Below, one piece after another: positions 1 to 11,472 of a stretch of 64,000 nucleotides of DNA. This DNA comes from Dermatophagoides farinae. Taxonomy: Eukaryota > Arthropoda > Arachnida > Sarcoptiformes > Pyroglyphidae. The notes below the pieces were generated by a model that did not search any database, had not been told where the DNA came from, and saw only the letters and a program-made list of their open reading frames with translations. Location of the stretch: NCBI RefSeq assembly GCF_024713945.1, contig NC_134678.1:1-64000 (forward strand). Reading direction: 5' to 3'. The stretch's first letter is position 1. The number at the start of each line of letters is the position of its first letter. A program made the translations under genes and the position numbers.

Positions 1-2259
1 TGAATTAAATGTCAATCATTCAGTTTTTAGCAAAGAATGTCGATTATGGATATTGACACGAGCCCTAAATGTGCAATTTGATTTGTTATTTGGAACAAAT
101 TTTGGTCATTTCGATTATTTACAACTTTATCATGACAACTTATTGTAAATTTGTGATCTAATATGTTTTGATTTTTATTTGCCCCTTTATATTATGCAAT
201 AGGGGTTGTCTCTGTTTAATAAAATTTCAATTTCAATGTAACTAATGTTCAGATGGAATTATACTGTAGGCTGTTCTTTCCATTCTTGGTATATAATTGC
301 AAAAAGAATGGCAACAAAAATGATGTATGTGAATGTACAATGAACGAATGTACTAGAGATTTATTGTTCAAATTGATAAAATGATGATCGGGTTCAATCA
401 AAAGAAATAAAATGATACAGATGTGACAAATGACATGATGAGATGATTACATTTGACAAAAGAAAAGAGATTATTTTGTTTGTATTTGTTATGTGTCGTA
501 CAAGCCAAAAAACAACAAACCACTTTCTGATTTATTTAGTGCTTTTTCAATATTATAAACGGTAATCTTTAACAATAATTTCATTCGAGACAAATGCGAG
601 ATACGATTTCGAGAAAAAATATCTCACGTGAACAACTTCATGTTTATAAATTCATTCATTAATAATAGTTTAACGAAACCACAAGCTGCATTTTATCAAG
701 ATTTCTGCTTGAGTGGAATAAAAATTTCAATTAACAAGTTGTAAAAATGCTCATCATTATCATTCCACTTACCGAGTACTGCTAATCAAATGGATACTTG
801 AATGGAAATGATACTCTGCATTGCTTGGCCACTTTGTTGATAAATCAACACATCACCACTTGGCAAAACATATGATCACTGTTAAATCAATAACGTTGCT
901 TGTGAAAGGTCGTCGGAGTGTGCCATGCGCCCATGTGTGCATAAATCCATGCCGCTGCTGATCGCGCGGCGGGAAGCATTCATCACACAGAACGAGTGAA
1001 ACATCATGCATGCATTTTTCATTAAATCCAGTAGCAACGTTCACTGCAAGTCATGATCCGTTAGAATACGTACGTGGCCTTTTTATTACCCCACCGCCGA
1101 ATCATCATCAATCATCAACTTGATTTAAAATCAATAATTCAAATTCCAAGGAAAAGGTTCGTGTGTGTGTATTCAATTACAATCAAACAAACATTTCAAT
1201 TTCAACGTCATTATTGTGTGTGTGTGTGTGTGCACAAGGTGGACAATCATCTTACAGTGATTGATTAGGAAAAATTATCGATAATTTGCAAATTATGTGA
1301 CAACCGTGCATTTGGAAATTTTTTCCTCATCATCTCCGAATGACCAACACACACCATACACAACAACGCATCTTGTCTTGTGTATCCACATATAGCAGCA
1401 AATATAGATCACATTTCAATCATCATCATGATTCGAATTGGAGCAATCACGCAAAATCCAACCAAAATCGCCTGATCTTAGGGCCATTATCATTTCCACC
1501 ACCACCACAACCACGCCACAGTCGTGTGTTGTATAGATATGTATAGACATAGCTAGAGCATTGGCTCCAATTCAAACGGGAATACCATGCTATGACAACC
1601 CAAGGAGGATCCGAACGATATTCACACACAATTTACACACGACACACGCACGCATTCAAACTGCACTCAATTCCGAGCATAGCATGATGTAGGTTTTTTG
1701 CCAAGAATCATTGGCGAATCACTATATCAACTGCTGCTAATGAATCAGAGTATATCATCGTCATCATCAGCAAAATTCATGCTTCACGATGATGATGATG
1801 ATGATATTCAATCGAAACCGGTTACTGTTACAATATGCAGAGTGTGTGTGTGTGTGTGTGAATTTAGAATTTATTAAATTTTCAAATTAAATTGACCATA
1901 TCTACTCACATTATTAATGACAACAATCATCAGTCAGTCGATAAAATGCCAATTTTCCTTGAACCACTGAAAGTCGCGTTGATAATCACCGAATAAAATT
2001 GAAATTTGGACATCTACAATATCCAATATCCAATTTTCCTAAACCAACATCGTATCGATTACATGATTATAATTTGAATAAATAAATATATGCTTGACTA
2101 TTATTGATTACCAATTTATCATTTTTTCAGTTTGATATTTATTACCACCACCAATCAAGAAGCAAACAATCGCTCAAGGAACAAACTAGTAATAATCATC
2201 AGAGCAAAAACAAACGACTCGACCATTTCATCTCGTCATTTTCAAATTGGATTCACTCG
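1..2259. other. Non-coding flank and 5' leader of the acyl-CoA synthetase gene
   Basis: No credible coding exon is visible on either strand. An AATAAA-type signal near 219-226 could be the 3' end of a plus-strand gene lying left of the window. The stretch carries microsatellites: (TG)n at about 1215-1232, (GAT)n at about 1787-1805 and (TG)n at about 1841-1860. A pyrimidine tract ending in CAG near 2130 could be the acceptor of a 5' UTR intron for the downstream gene. Confidence 0.5.
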
Positions 2260-5025
2260 ATGCTAGAGATGGCTTTCAACGTTTTGATCGCTATCACCAT
2301 ATCGGTGGTAACCATTTATTTCTACGTTAACCGCAAGAAATTGTCCCAATCCATAATACAGTTCCAACGCGTCTGCAACAAATACAACTATGACAAACAA
2401 TCCATCGAACACAAGGTCAGTCACTTGATTCGTTGATTGATTTCGTTTGATTCAGTTTTTTTTTTTTTTTTTTTTGGTTCAACACCACCACTCTAGACCC
2501 CGAACGGAGAAGTGGTTCGCTATTCGAAATACGTGCCGAAAGACGCCAACGATCCACTCAACGACCAACCACCCAACGACCCACTCAAGCTAAATTACAT
2601 CACTCACTACTACGACCAGTGTCGTACCATGAACGACGTTCTCACCACCGGAGCCAAACTCAGTAGTAAGTTGATCAATTATTACACAATTACATGATCA
2701 ATGATTCAATCACTTTTGTTACAGTTGACGGCAACTGCGTTGGATCCATCAACAAGGCCAGAAATGGCGTCGACTGGTTCACATTCGAACAGGTACTGGT
2801 TCGCAACAAACACTTTGGCGACGGCTTGCTTCAGCTGGGTCTCAAGCCGAAACTGACGTTTGGTATATATTCGATGAACACGCCAGAATACACGATTGCC
2901 GAATATGCATGCTACCGCCACTCGATCGTCGTCATACCGATCTACGAAACGTTGGGCTCCAACATTTGTGCTTTCATCGCCAAACAGGCCGAACTGAGCA
3001 CCATTTTTTGTGATACTCTTGATCGTGTGGTCAACGTTCTTAACAACGCGAGCGACTTTCAATTTCTCAAACATATCATCGTCTCGCATCATGATGACGA
3101 GTCCATTTCCGCCTGGTCCGATAATCAACAGCATCTGGAGACTCTGAAATCAAAGGCCCAATCGCTTGGTCTCACACGTATGTTCAGCATCATACCGGTT
3201 GTGCTAGTGGCGAATGAGAATAACAGCCAAAATTCTTTTGCTTTTGTGTTCCACTCAAAAAATCAGTTCACTCGATGAAACAGGTGGAACAATTGGGCCA
3301 GCAAAATGCCCAACAGGACCATCCGCCAGGACCGGACGATTTGGCCGTCATCTGCTACACGAGTGGCACGACCGACGCTCCAAAAGGCGTCATGTTGTCA
3401 CACGAAAACATTGTGGCCAACTTTTCGACCATCATGTTTCATCTGGACGAATATCATATCGCCAACACTGACGTGTTGATATCGTATTTACCTCTGGGTC
3501 ACATGTTTGAAAGAGTTTGCGAGGTATACAACACCCCCCACCACCACCACCACTGCACTATGCTCATGTTTTCACTCATTCACTAATTGCTTCACTAGGC
3601 TGGTACATTGGCTGCTGGTGGAAAAATTGGCTACTTTAGCGGTGACATCAAGCGTCTGTCGGACGATATGAAAATCATCAAGCCAACATTCTTCCCTTGC
3701 GTTCCTCGAGTGCTCAATAAAATCTACAGCAAAATTCACGAAAACGTCAGCTCGAGTGCCATCAAGTCGTGGCTACTGAAAACGGCTTTCGAGTCTAAAC
3801 TGCGTCAATATGAAAACGGAATCTTTGATAACAACACTTTTTGGGACCTGTTGATTTTCAACAAAATTCGCGCTCTCTTTGGCGGCCACGTTCGCCTCAT
3901 TCCGGTCGGATCGGCTCCAATCAACGGAAAAGTGCTCAACTTTTTGCGTTGTGCACTCGGCTGCCATGTGAGTGTTTTTTTGTTGTTCATTATTTTTATC
4001 AATTATGTTCACACAACAATCCTAACATTCTCTTTATCACTGATCACCAATAACAAGATCCTGGAAGGATATGGCCAAACAGAATGCGTGTCTGCTGCTA
4101 CAGTGACCTCCATCGGTCATTACGAAACTGATCACGTGGGCGTACCGTTGAACGCTGCCTGCATCAAATTGGTGGATGTTCCCGACATGGATTATCTGGT
4201 ATCCCAAGGAAAGGGTGAAGTGCTCATCAAAGGATCGATCGTTTGCAAAGGCTACTACAAGGATCCGAAAAAGACACAGGCCACTATCGACCAAGATGGC
4301 TGGCTCTACACTGGCGACATTGGCAAATTCAACGAGGTGTAACACAACTACCATTAAAGTGATTTTGTTATCACACACACACATTAATCATCTATCATCT
4401 ATTTTTGTTGTTGCTACAGAACGGAACAATCAAAATAATCGACAGGAAAAAGGACATTTTCAAGCTGGCACAGGGTGAATACATTGCGCCCAGCAAGATT
4501 GAGGATATTCACATGCAGTCGCCGTACATTATGCAGATATTCGTCTATGGTGATAGCTACAAGTCCTGTTTGATTGCAGTTGTCGTGCCCAATCTGGCTC
4601 TCATCCAGGAAGTGTTTAAAACACGGGGCAAAATTCTCGACTTGAACAACAACGATGAATTACGAGCAAACAAGGTACGTGTTGACAACCAACCAACCAA
4701 CCAACCAACAACAACAATCATTCAATCAATAATCAATCCTACACAACAGGAAATCAAACAATTCATCATGGAAGAGATGCAAAAGTGGAACGGAATCGCC
4801 AAACTGAAATCGTTCGAAAAGGTTCGCGATGTCTACATCTACCCCGAAGGATTCACCATCGAAGAAGGATTACTTACGCCGACGTTGAAAAACAGAGTGA
4901 GTGCTAACCCACCCCCACCATTCATTGTTGCTTCATCTCATTAATTCATTCATTAATTTCAGAGATTCGCCTTGAAAAATCACTTTAAACAACAGATTGT
5001 AGATCTCTACAGCAAACTGGAATAA
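2260..5025 (+). CDS. ACSL: Long-chain-fatty-acid--CoA ligase (ACSL family)
   Basis: This enzyme activates long-chain fatty acids to acyl-CoA using ATP, normally on ER or outer mitochondrial membranes. Nine exons join in frame: 2260-2415, 2497-2665, 2725-3177, 3267-3523, 3599-3967, 4058-4336, 4420-4674, 4750-4896 and 4963-5025. They give 715 residues, close to the usual ACSL1/5/6 length of about 700. A hydrophobic anchor occupies residues 5-24. The AMP-binding P-loop is at about 291-300 ([10 protein letters not shown]), the adenylate motif GYGQTE at 472-477, GWLYTGD at 549-555, and the DRKKDIFKL hinge from 569. The P-loop is odd: the usual Gly after SGTT is Asp. ATG 2260 is the first in-frame ATG before the anchor; a second lies at 2269. 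A poly-T tract sits in the first intron. Confidence 0.95.
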
Positions 5026-5246
5026 CGCGACTTGTCTCGATTGAAATTGTCGTCCATGCTTAATAATTAATAATTTATAATTTAATGATGATTATTAATA
5101 AGATTATTATTATTATATTAATTATATTTCTGATTTACGATTGATTGATTGTCAACATTGATTCATATGAATGAATGAATTAATCAATCAATCAATCGAT
5201 CAATGTTTAGTTCTTTTTTAATAATAAATTATAATATAATATAATT

Positions 5247-5834
5247 TCAACACTGACAAAAACATTTGTACGCTTTCATGCCGGATTCAGCCAGTGCATG
5301 GTATCTGCTGCTCGTCAGCTGACTGGCCACGTAGTTGGCATTGTCCGTGACCTTGAGGTCGAACCACCATCCAGGCAGATATCGACTGAGATTGTCGTCC
5401 ACATTCTGACAGGCCGTCAGTTTTGGCCGAGCATTGCATGCGGCCACATTCGAATCGCCGATATTCAACAGTTGACGAAACAGCGTCTGAAACGTTCCCA
5501 ACACTTCACTTTGGCGAACATTCTGCTGGTGATTATGGTGGTATTGGCCAAACATTCGATCCACAAGGCCTTCCGGAATGACTGCATTGACAAATCGTTG
5601 ATCAATTCGACGACGACCAACAGCAGCAGCGGCTGCGGCTGTTTCGGCCGACGAAATCATGCCAAATTTTTCAGCCGTACTGGTCATGTGTCTGGCGAAA
5701 TCCATACAATTCATGAAATTGAAACTTGCCATCGATGATAGTGCATCACCTTGTTGTTGTTGTTGTTGCTGGCCTCTGAAAAATGTGACCAGCACCAAGA
5801 ATAAAAGCCACAAATTACTCAGCGACAAGTTCAT
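5247..5834 (-). CDS. Small secreted protein with six cysteines, function unknown
   Basis: An intronless ORF of 195 residues starts at ATG 5834 and stops at 5247. The N-terminus is a clear signal peptide (basic-free, Leu/Val/Phe-rich, about 21 residues) followed by a seven-Gln run. The mature part has a seven-Ala run and six cysteines, three of them packed at the extreme C-terminus (CFCQC), so three disulfides are possible. I recognise no family. It is convergent with the acyl-CoA synthetase gene (222 nt between stop codons) and lies just downstream of another intronless secreted-protein gene on the same strand. The lack of introns, unlike most neighbours, suggests a specialised secreted product, but that is inference. 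Confidence 0.75.
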   Translation of the reverse strand: MNLSLSNLWLLFLVLVTFFRGQQQQQQQGDALSSMASFNFMNCMDFARHMTSTAEKFGMISSAETAAAAAAVGRRRIDQRFVNAVIPEGLVDRMFGQYHHNHQQNVRQSEVLGTFQTLFRQLLNIGDSNVAACNARPKLTACQNVDDNLSRYLPGWWFDLKVTDNANYVASQLTSSRYHALAESGMKAYKCFCQC

Positions 5835-6171
5835 TGTGATTATGATGATGACAAAGTGAGAATGACAACAAAATGGTTCTCAATTCACCAAATGGTCACG
5901 TACATGATCGATTATTATTTGGTAGAGAAGCAATGTGTTTGTTTAATAATAATGGTAAACAGAATGCAATACTGGTATTCAAATTCAAATAAAATCATGG
6001 GCAATCATAGCAAATCATGGGAAGGGCGATACACAAAATGATAATTTAATGCAACTCATTATGTTTGTTTCTGGTGGATTGATGGGAAATTTTCAAAAAA
6101 AATTATTCCGAAAAAATTATTTTACAAAATAAATATTAAATGCAAATGCAAATGCAGGTCGTCATTCTTCA
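5835..6171. other. Spacer between two secreted-protein genes
   Basis: A 337-nt AT-rich spacer that should hold the promoter of the 195-residue protein and the 3' end of the 838-residue gene. No other feature is seen. Confidence 0.4.
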
Positions 6172-8688
6172 TCAAGTCTTGAATACTGGTCTCCATTCAT
6201 TATTAATCTGGTCACTCTTTGGAAATACACCACCACCACTGTGGCGATATGATCGCATCATTCTGTGCGTTTGGTAAGCAGCAGTTTGATTAGCAGCAGC
6301 AGCAGCAGGACGTTCAATGGCTACACTGGTGGAATTTAGTTTCGTCACGTACATTGGTTCACTGTACTTGTTGATTGCCACGGTAGAATTAGTAGAATTA
6401 GCAGAATTGTCCACTCGTTTGTTGACCACTTTTTCTGGTCGACGCGACAACGGTCCGATTCGATGTCTCAACATTGGAATCTGTGTCATTGCTGTTGTCG
6501 GCAGGATTGGATACGATAATGGCGCTGTTGCAATTGGAGAAAATGCAACTCGCACAGGGTAAAGCGAACTGGCTGCAGTGACCAACGAATTGAATGCCGC
6601 CGACTGATGGCCGTATGGACCACCAGATACACGATACGGCGCAATCGGACTGTGAATCGGCGCTGTCGAGGGAAAATACGGCGACATGTATGGCAATGAT
6701 GATCGATATCGTTGCATATGGTAATATTGATTGATTGGCGGGAAAAACATTGGCCGCATCATGCTACCGGCAGCTGCCATCATGGAATTGGGTCGAGGAT
6801 AGTTGTACAGCAGCTGCTGATTAGAGTGTGGATAATAACCGCCCAACAACGATGGCCACGATGGACGGTTACCGTACAACTGTGAATGGTCGGCCAATGG
6901 TGCAGGTGCTTCGGTTGGACGCATAAACGGCATGTATTCCGTGGCCGTGGTTGGGTTCAACAACGAATTGGCAGCAGAATAATGATACGACGGTACGACG
7001 TTCCGCAGACGTGGATTCATCGGCTTGACGCTCGGCCCAAAGAATGCTGGATACCAGTTGTCCACTTCTGCAGCATCAGAATATGGCCGAGGTCGCGTTA
7101 ATGACAATGTGGAAGCAGGCGATCGAAAATTTGTAGGAAACGGAGGTCGACGCATACTACTCGCAGCAAAGCCATTAACCGGATTGACCACTCCTCTCAA
7201 GCCCTGGTTATTATTGCCATTGAAATGAGGTTGTTGGTAAAAGTCATTGTTGTTGTTGTTGTTGTGATTGTTGTGGTTGTGGTTGTGGTTGTTGATGATG
7301 TTTGATTGTTCACCATAGTCTTCGCCGGAATGATGATGTTGCCATCCATTGTCGGCCGCCACATCATTCACCAGATGATGATCATTGTGTTGAACTCCGC
7401 CACCGTCACCACCATTGATGTGGTTGTGGTTGAGGTTGTCGTCACCATCATCCATGTGACCATCGTTGGCCATCTTGGTGTCCTGGTGATGATGGTCTGG
7501 ATCGTCGACAGCCTCGCCTGAATTGTCGAAATCATGGTATCGATGTTCTCGTTGATCTCTTGGTGGCTTCACTCGATTGCCGTACAAAGTCTGCGCTGAC
7601 GCATACAAATCGTTGGGATAGACATTCTGTTGACTGGCCCCACGATTGGATTGAAAATCCAATTTCATTGTCGACGGCGGAAGAATCTGATTCGTAGTTT
7701 GCGATTCTGGCGTTCGCATGAATACCGGCTGCTGCAGAAACAGACTCGAGCTCAATGGAGGTGGCGCAAACGATGACCAGGTATTCTGAGGCAGATACCA
7801 AGAACTGGGCAACGGTATCGAGGAAATGTTGTGCTTCGGTGTGATCAGATCGATCGTATCGACCACTGAGGATGATGACAATCCCAACAACTTGGACGGT
7901 TTAATATCGTTCAACAGTTTGGGAAATGATTTGAATGCTCGAGTCGCTTTTTCTGCACTGGTCGAAACCAGTTCACCAATTCGACGTCCCAGTCCGATGG
8001 TCGTCTTGTTCTTGTTGTTGTTGTTGTTGTTACTATTGCTATTACGAATCACATGATTTTGCTGGTAACTTGTCGACGGCAACAGAGTGCCCAAATCCAC
8101 CGGATATAATGAACCAGCAGCAGCAGCAGCAGCAGCAGTGGATGGTGACAGAAAGTAATTGGAATAAAAGGGCACGTAATCGCCATTGTCCACGAAATTC
8201 GTGTAGTTTCCAGCATCCATCAATAGATTATCGACCGATATCGGCGCTGCCGTTGAAGATGTTGCCGACACAGATGATATGGTCGTCGTCGGCGTCGTGC
8301 TACTCAATGTAGTGGATGGTGGTGGATTCAGCTGAGACTGTCTCTGTTTGCTGTTTCCATTAACAAAATGGCCTGATGAATCGACGGCAGACGCAATGAC
8401 AGCAGCCACGATACTGTTGAAATCGCTGGCTGATTCGGTCAAGTCTGTTAATGGTTTCTGTTGTGAATTGCTTTTCGACGGTACGGCAGAATAAAACGGA
8501 ATCGGGGCATTCAACAACGAACGTGGTTGCTGATGATGGTGGTAATGATTCTGGTGACCATTAGAACATTTGCTGGTGGCCACTGTGACCACCGGTGATA
8601 AACAGCAGCAGCAGCAGCATACAACAACAATCAATATCAAGGTTATTGGCGGTGTGCACACAATAAATGTGCTGTGATTATGGGCCAT
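6172..8688 (-). CDS. Large secreted low-complexity protein, function unknown
   Basis: An uninterrupted ORF of 838 residues begins at ATG 8688; the upstream in-frame codons include no other ATG. Residues 1-35 form a signal peptide with a long Ile/Leu/Val core followed by a run of six cysteines. The rest is mostly low complexity: an eight-Ala run, His/Asn-rich stretches in the middle, and a Pro/Tyr/Met/Ser-rich C-terminal third with many aromatic residues. Mature cysteines are almost absent. No enzyme or known domain is recognisable. The composition would suit a structural extracellular material (cuticle, eggshell or silk-like), but nothing proves it. The absence of introns over 2.5 kb stands out against the intron-rich neighbours. 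Confidence 0.75.
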   Translation of the reverse strand: MAHNHSTFIVCTPPITLILIVVVCCCCCCLSPVVTVATSKCSNGHQNHYHHHQQPRSLLNAPIPFYSAVPSKSNSQQKPLTDLTESASDFNSIVAAVIASAVDSSGHFVNGNSKQRQSQLNPPPSTTLSSTTPTTTISSVSATSSTAAPISVDNLLMDAGNYTNFVDNGDYVPFYSNYFLSPSTAAAAAAAGSLYPVDLGTLLPSTSYQQNHVIRNSNSNNNNNNKNKTTIGLGRRIGELVSTSAEKATRAFKSFPKLLNDIKPSKLLGLSSSSVVDTIDLITPKHNISSIPLPSSWYLPQNTWSSFAPPPLSSSLFLQQPVFMRTPESQTTNQILPPSTMKLDFQSNRGASQQNVYPNDLYASAQTLYGNRVKPPRDQREHRYHDFDNSGEAVDDPDHHHQDTKMANDGHMDDGDDNLNHNHINGGDGGGVQHNDHHLVNDVAADNGWQHHHSGEDYGEQSNIINNHNHNHNNHNNNNNNDFYQQPHFNGNNNQGLRGVVNPVNGFAASSMRRPPFPTNFRSPASTLSLTRPRPYSDAAEVDNWYPAFFGPSVKPMNPRLRNVVPSYHYSAANSLLNPTTATEYMPFMRPTEAPAPLADHSQLYGNRPSWPSLLGGYYPHSNQQLLYNYPRPNSMMAAAGSMMRPMFFPPINQYYHMQRYRSSLPYMSPYFPSTAPIHSPIAPYRVSGGPYGHQSAAFNSLVTAASSLYPVRVAFSPIATAPLSYPILPTTAMTQIPMLRHRIGPLSRRPEKVVNKRVDNSANSTNSTVAINKYSEPMYVTKLNSTSVAIERPAAAAANQTAAYQTHRMMRSYRHSGGGVFPKSDQINNEWRPVFKT

Positions 8689-11472
8689 TTTATCTGTAAA
8701 AGTGCACAAAAAGAAAGAAAAAAGAAAAAGACAACATTTATTTGTAGTTGTAACATTAATCGATTGTGGCTGACAACCCTTCGTTTTAATGATATTTTGT
8801 CAAACACAATCGTGCCTCTCTGTCCAGTCACGCTTGCCATTGTCACCATCAATGGTGAATCAATCACAATTTTTGCACATACAAAGAAAATATCTAGTCT
8901 TTTCTTTTCTTTTCTTGTTGTTAATAGTCGATAGTGGATTCAATTACATTCAGATTCAGATTTATTTATAGAACGATCATCATCATCAAGGATGATCAAA
9001 GGATTTTGTTGCCATTCACTCATTCATCCAGCGAATGAATGAAACATTTGTCATCAGGTGATAATAGACAATGGGCAAACAAATCGATATGCATGGCTGT
9101 TTGGCCATTGCATTATATACCGTGTGAAGAATGTCATCATCATCATCATCATCATCTTGCCATAATTGAATCGGTTAACTGTGTGTATGTGTGTTTTGTA
9201 TATATAGAAAATAATTCACCAAACGACAACATGAGAACCGGAATGCACACAAAAAGCAATCTTTCCGCTAAATGGTCACACATAAACACAAACACACACA
9301 CAGAACCTACATTATTTGACAAAACTGACCAACAGCAGCAGATGATGATGACAATCTAATGATAATCATTTGTTTATCCATGTAAGGATGATGGTCCGTT
9401 GATCATGGTAACGTGCTTGGTCATCATCACTATAATTAACTGGACAATGAGAGCATGTGAACAACTGGACCAATGCAAATCAATGGAAACCAATGGAAAT
9501 GATGAAAATGACCTCAGGAAATTATCAGTTTGTTTCGGTTCATGGAATGGTATGGACGCCTAAAATAGATTACCATTACTATTTGTCCATCCTGTGAAAG
9601 TATTTCATTCAACATTGTTTCAATGTATCGATTACCTGATTACTCGCCAATCAATTACACTGTTGAACCAACTGTCGACAACATTCATTCAGTCATTCAA
9701 CCGTGAAACAAGTGACAAACCGTTTCGTTTCGACATTTCTGGCTCAACGTACCATCCACTGATGATCATCATTGATGATTGATTCACCGACTACGACGAC
9801 GACGACGACGGCCACGATCATCATCTCGATTTAAGGTCAACTATTCACTACTACACTGATCACATCACAAAACCAGCACAATTTTAGATCAAACAATGCT
9901 AAATCGACGCTAATGGGATACCGAATGTCACAGTGCACGATAGATGATCCACACAACAATGCCCTTCAAAATCATTACTGGATAATAATCCAGGTTAATC
10001 ACTCGCACAACAACTGATGCTTACCTTGTTTCAATGTCCACAATATCCAAGTTGCAGTGTTCAATGATCAAGTGTAGATAAACAATATTCGGTTGAAGAA
10101 TCGAAAAGGATTATCATATGAAAATGTTTCATTCAAAGCAATATTGACGATACTTCGGGTAACATTTTGTTCATTACACAGATACACACACACACACACA
10201 CATACACACACACACGGACACACATGTATACAGACGAATGAACCGTCTTCAACGACGACCAGATCGTTTTTGGCTCTCGATCTGGGTCTTGCTTGATCTC
10301 GTCGTCGGTGACACAAGATGATCATGTTCACTCCTAATGCTTTTGACTCTTTCTCCTTGTGCAGAAAGAGAACGACGGTAGAAATATAGATTATAGAGGA
10401 GAATAGAGAAATGTCTAAAATAAAATGCCTAAAAGAGAACCAGATTGTCACCTTTGTTGAATCGATTATCGTCATCGTCATCATATAAAGATTATGATCA
10501 TTTTTATCATATTTATCGGTCACGATTTTTCGCTTCGTCATATGTGTCATTCATTCATGCAAACAATAACGCCGGCCATCCAATTCAATCATCGGTGATT
10601 AGGTCAAAAATTGATACCGCCGCCGCCGTCAAGATCATCATCATCCCGACATTGTTTTGCTCTTTCCATTCCATTCAACCACCTGACCAATCACCACACA
10701 TACACACACACACTGGACACTATTGTCTTGGATAATTGTTTAGCCATGGGCATCGTACGTCCATCATCTTTCAATGAATAAATCGCACACTCGGTCATTA
10801 TATTGTCACATGAATGCATGGAGGATTAAATGGTCTGCAGGCAGCAGGCAGGTTCAATTCCATGATTAGTCATCCATGTGATCAGATATGAATGATGCAT
10901 GAATGATTATCATCATCATCATCATCATCATCATCTGCAATCATTCAATGCAAATCATTATTATGATTAGCCAAACACGCGATGCAAAGACAATGCTTTG
11001 GTTCAACGTAATTACTCGGATTGAATCCGGTTAATAATAATTAATCAAACAATGTATTGTGATGACTGCTGAACCAAGCCCTTTGACCGTATTTCATTGT
11101 TTTGTTGAATTCCAGGTTAATATCTAGTTGACTATAATCACAAATTTCATTTAATGTGACATATTTGCATTGTCATCGCATCCGATCATCTCCATTCATT
11201 GCCAATGTCGTTGATCATTAATCGGTGGCTAAAGTTATTGCTCTCACCATACTAATCAATCGCTGATAGATTGAATATTTGCTCTACGACGACATATCCA
11301 ACCAATGAGCACTGAGCAGTTGGTTCGATCTGCTGCCTTTTATCATCAATATGATAAGTCATCGATTAATTTCAAGGAAAACAAAATACAACAATCTTTT
11401 ATTTTAATCAAATACAACTACCATATAATTATAGAATGACAGATATTCAGATACATTCAGACATTCAGATAT
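8689..11472. other. 2.8-kb non-coding interval with microsatellites
   Basis: No supported gene. The ORFs here are short, lack family resemblance and run through simple repeats: (CA)n near 10182-10214, (ATC)n near 9136-9156 and 10910-10935, and (GAC)n near 9793-9810. The right end carries the 3' flank of the Argonaute-like gene. The left end is the promoter side of the 838-residue secreted protein. Confidence 0.5.

Noticed and set aside
10068-10550. 160-residue minus-strand ORF
   Set aside because: It runs through a CA microsatellite, resembles no family and has biased Val/Cys repeats from the microsatellite.
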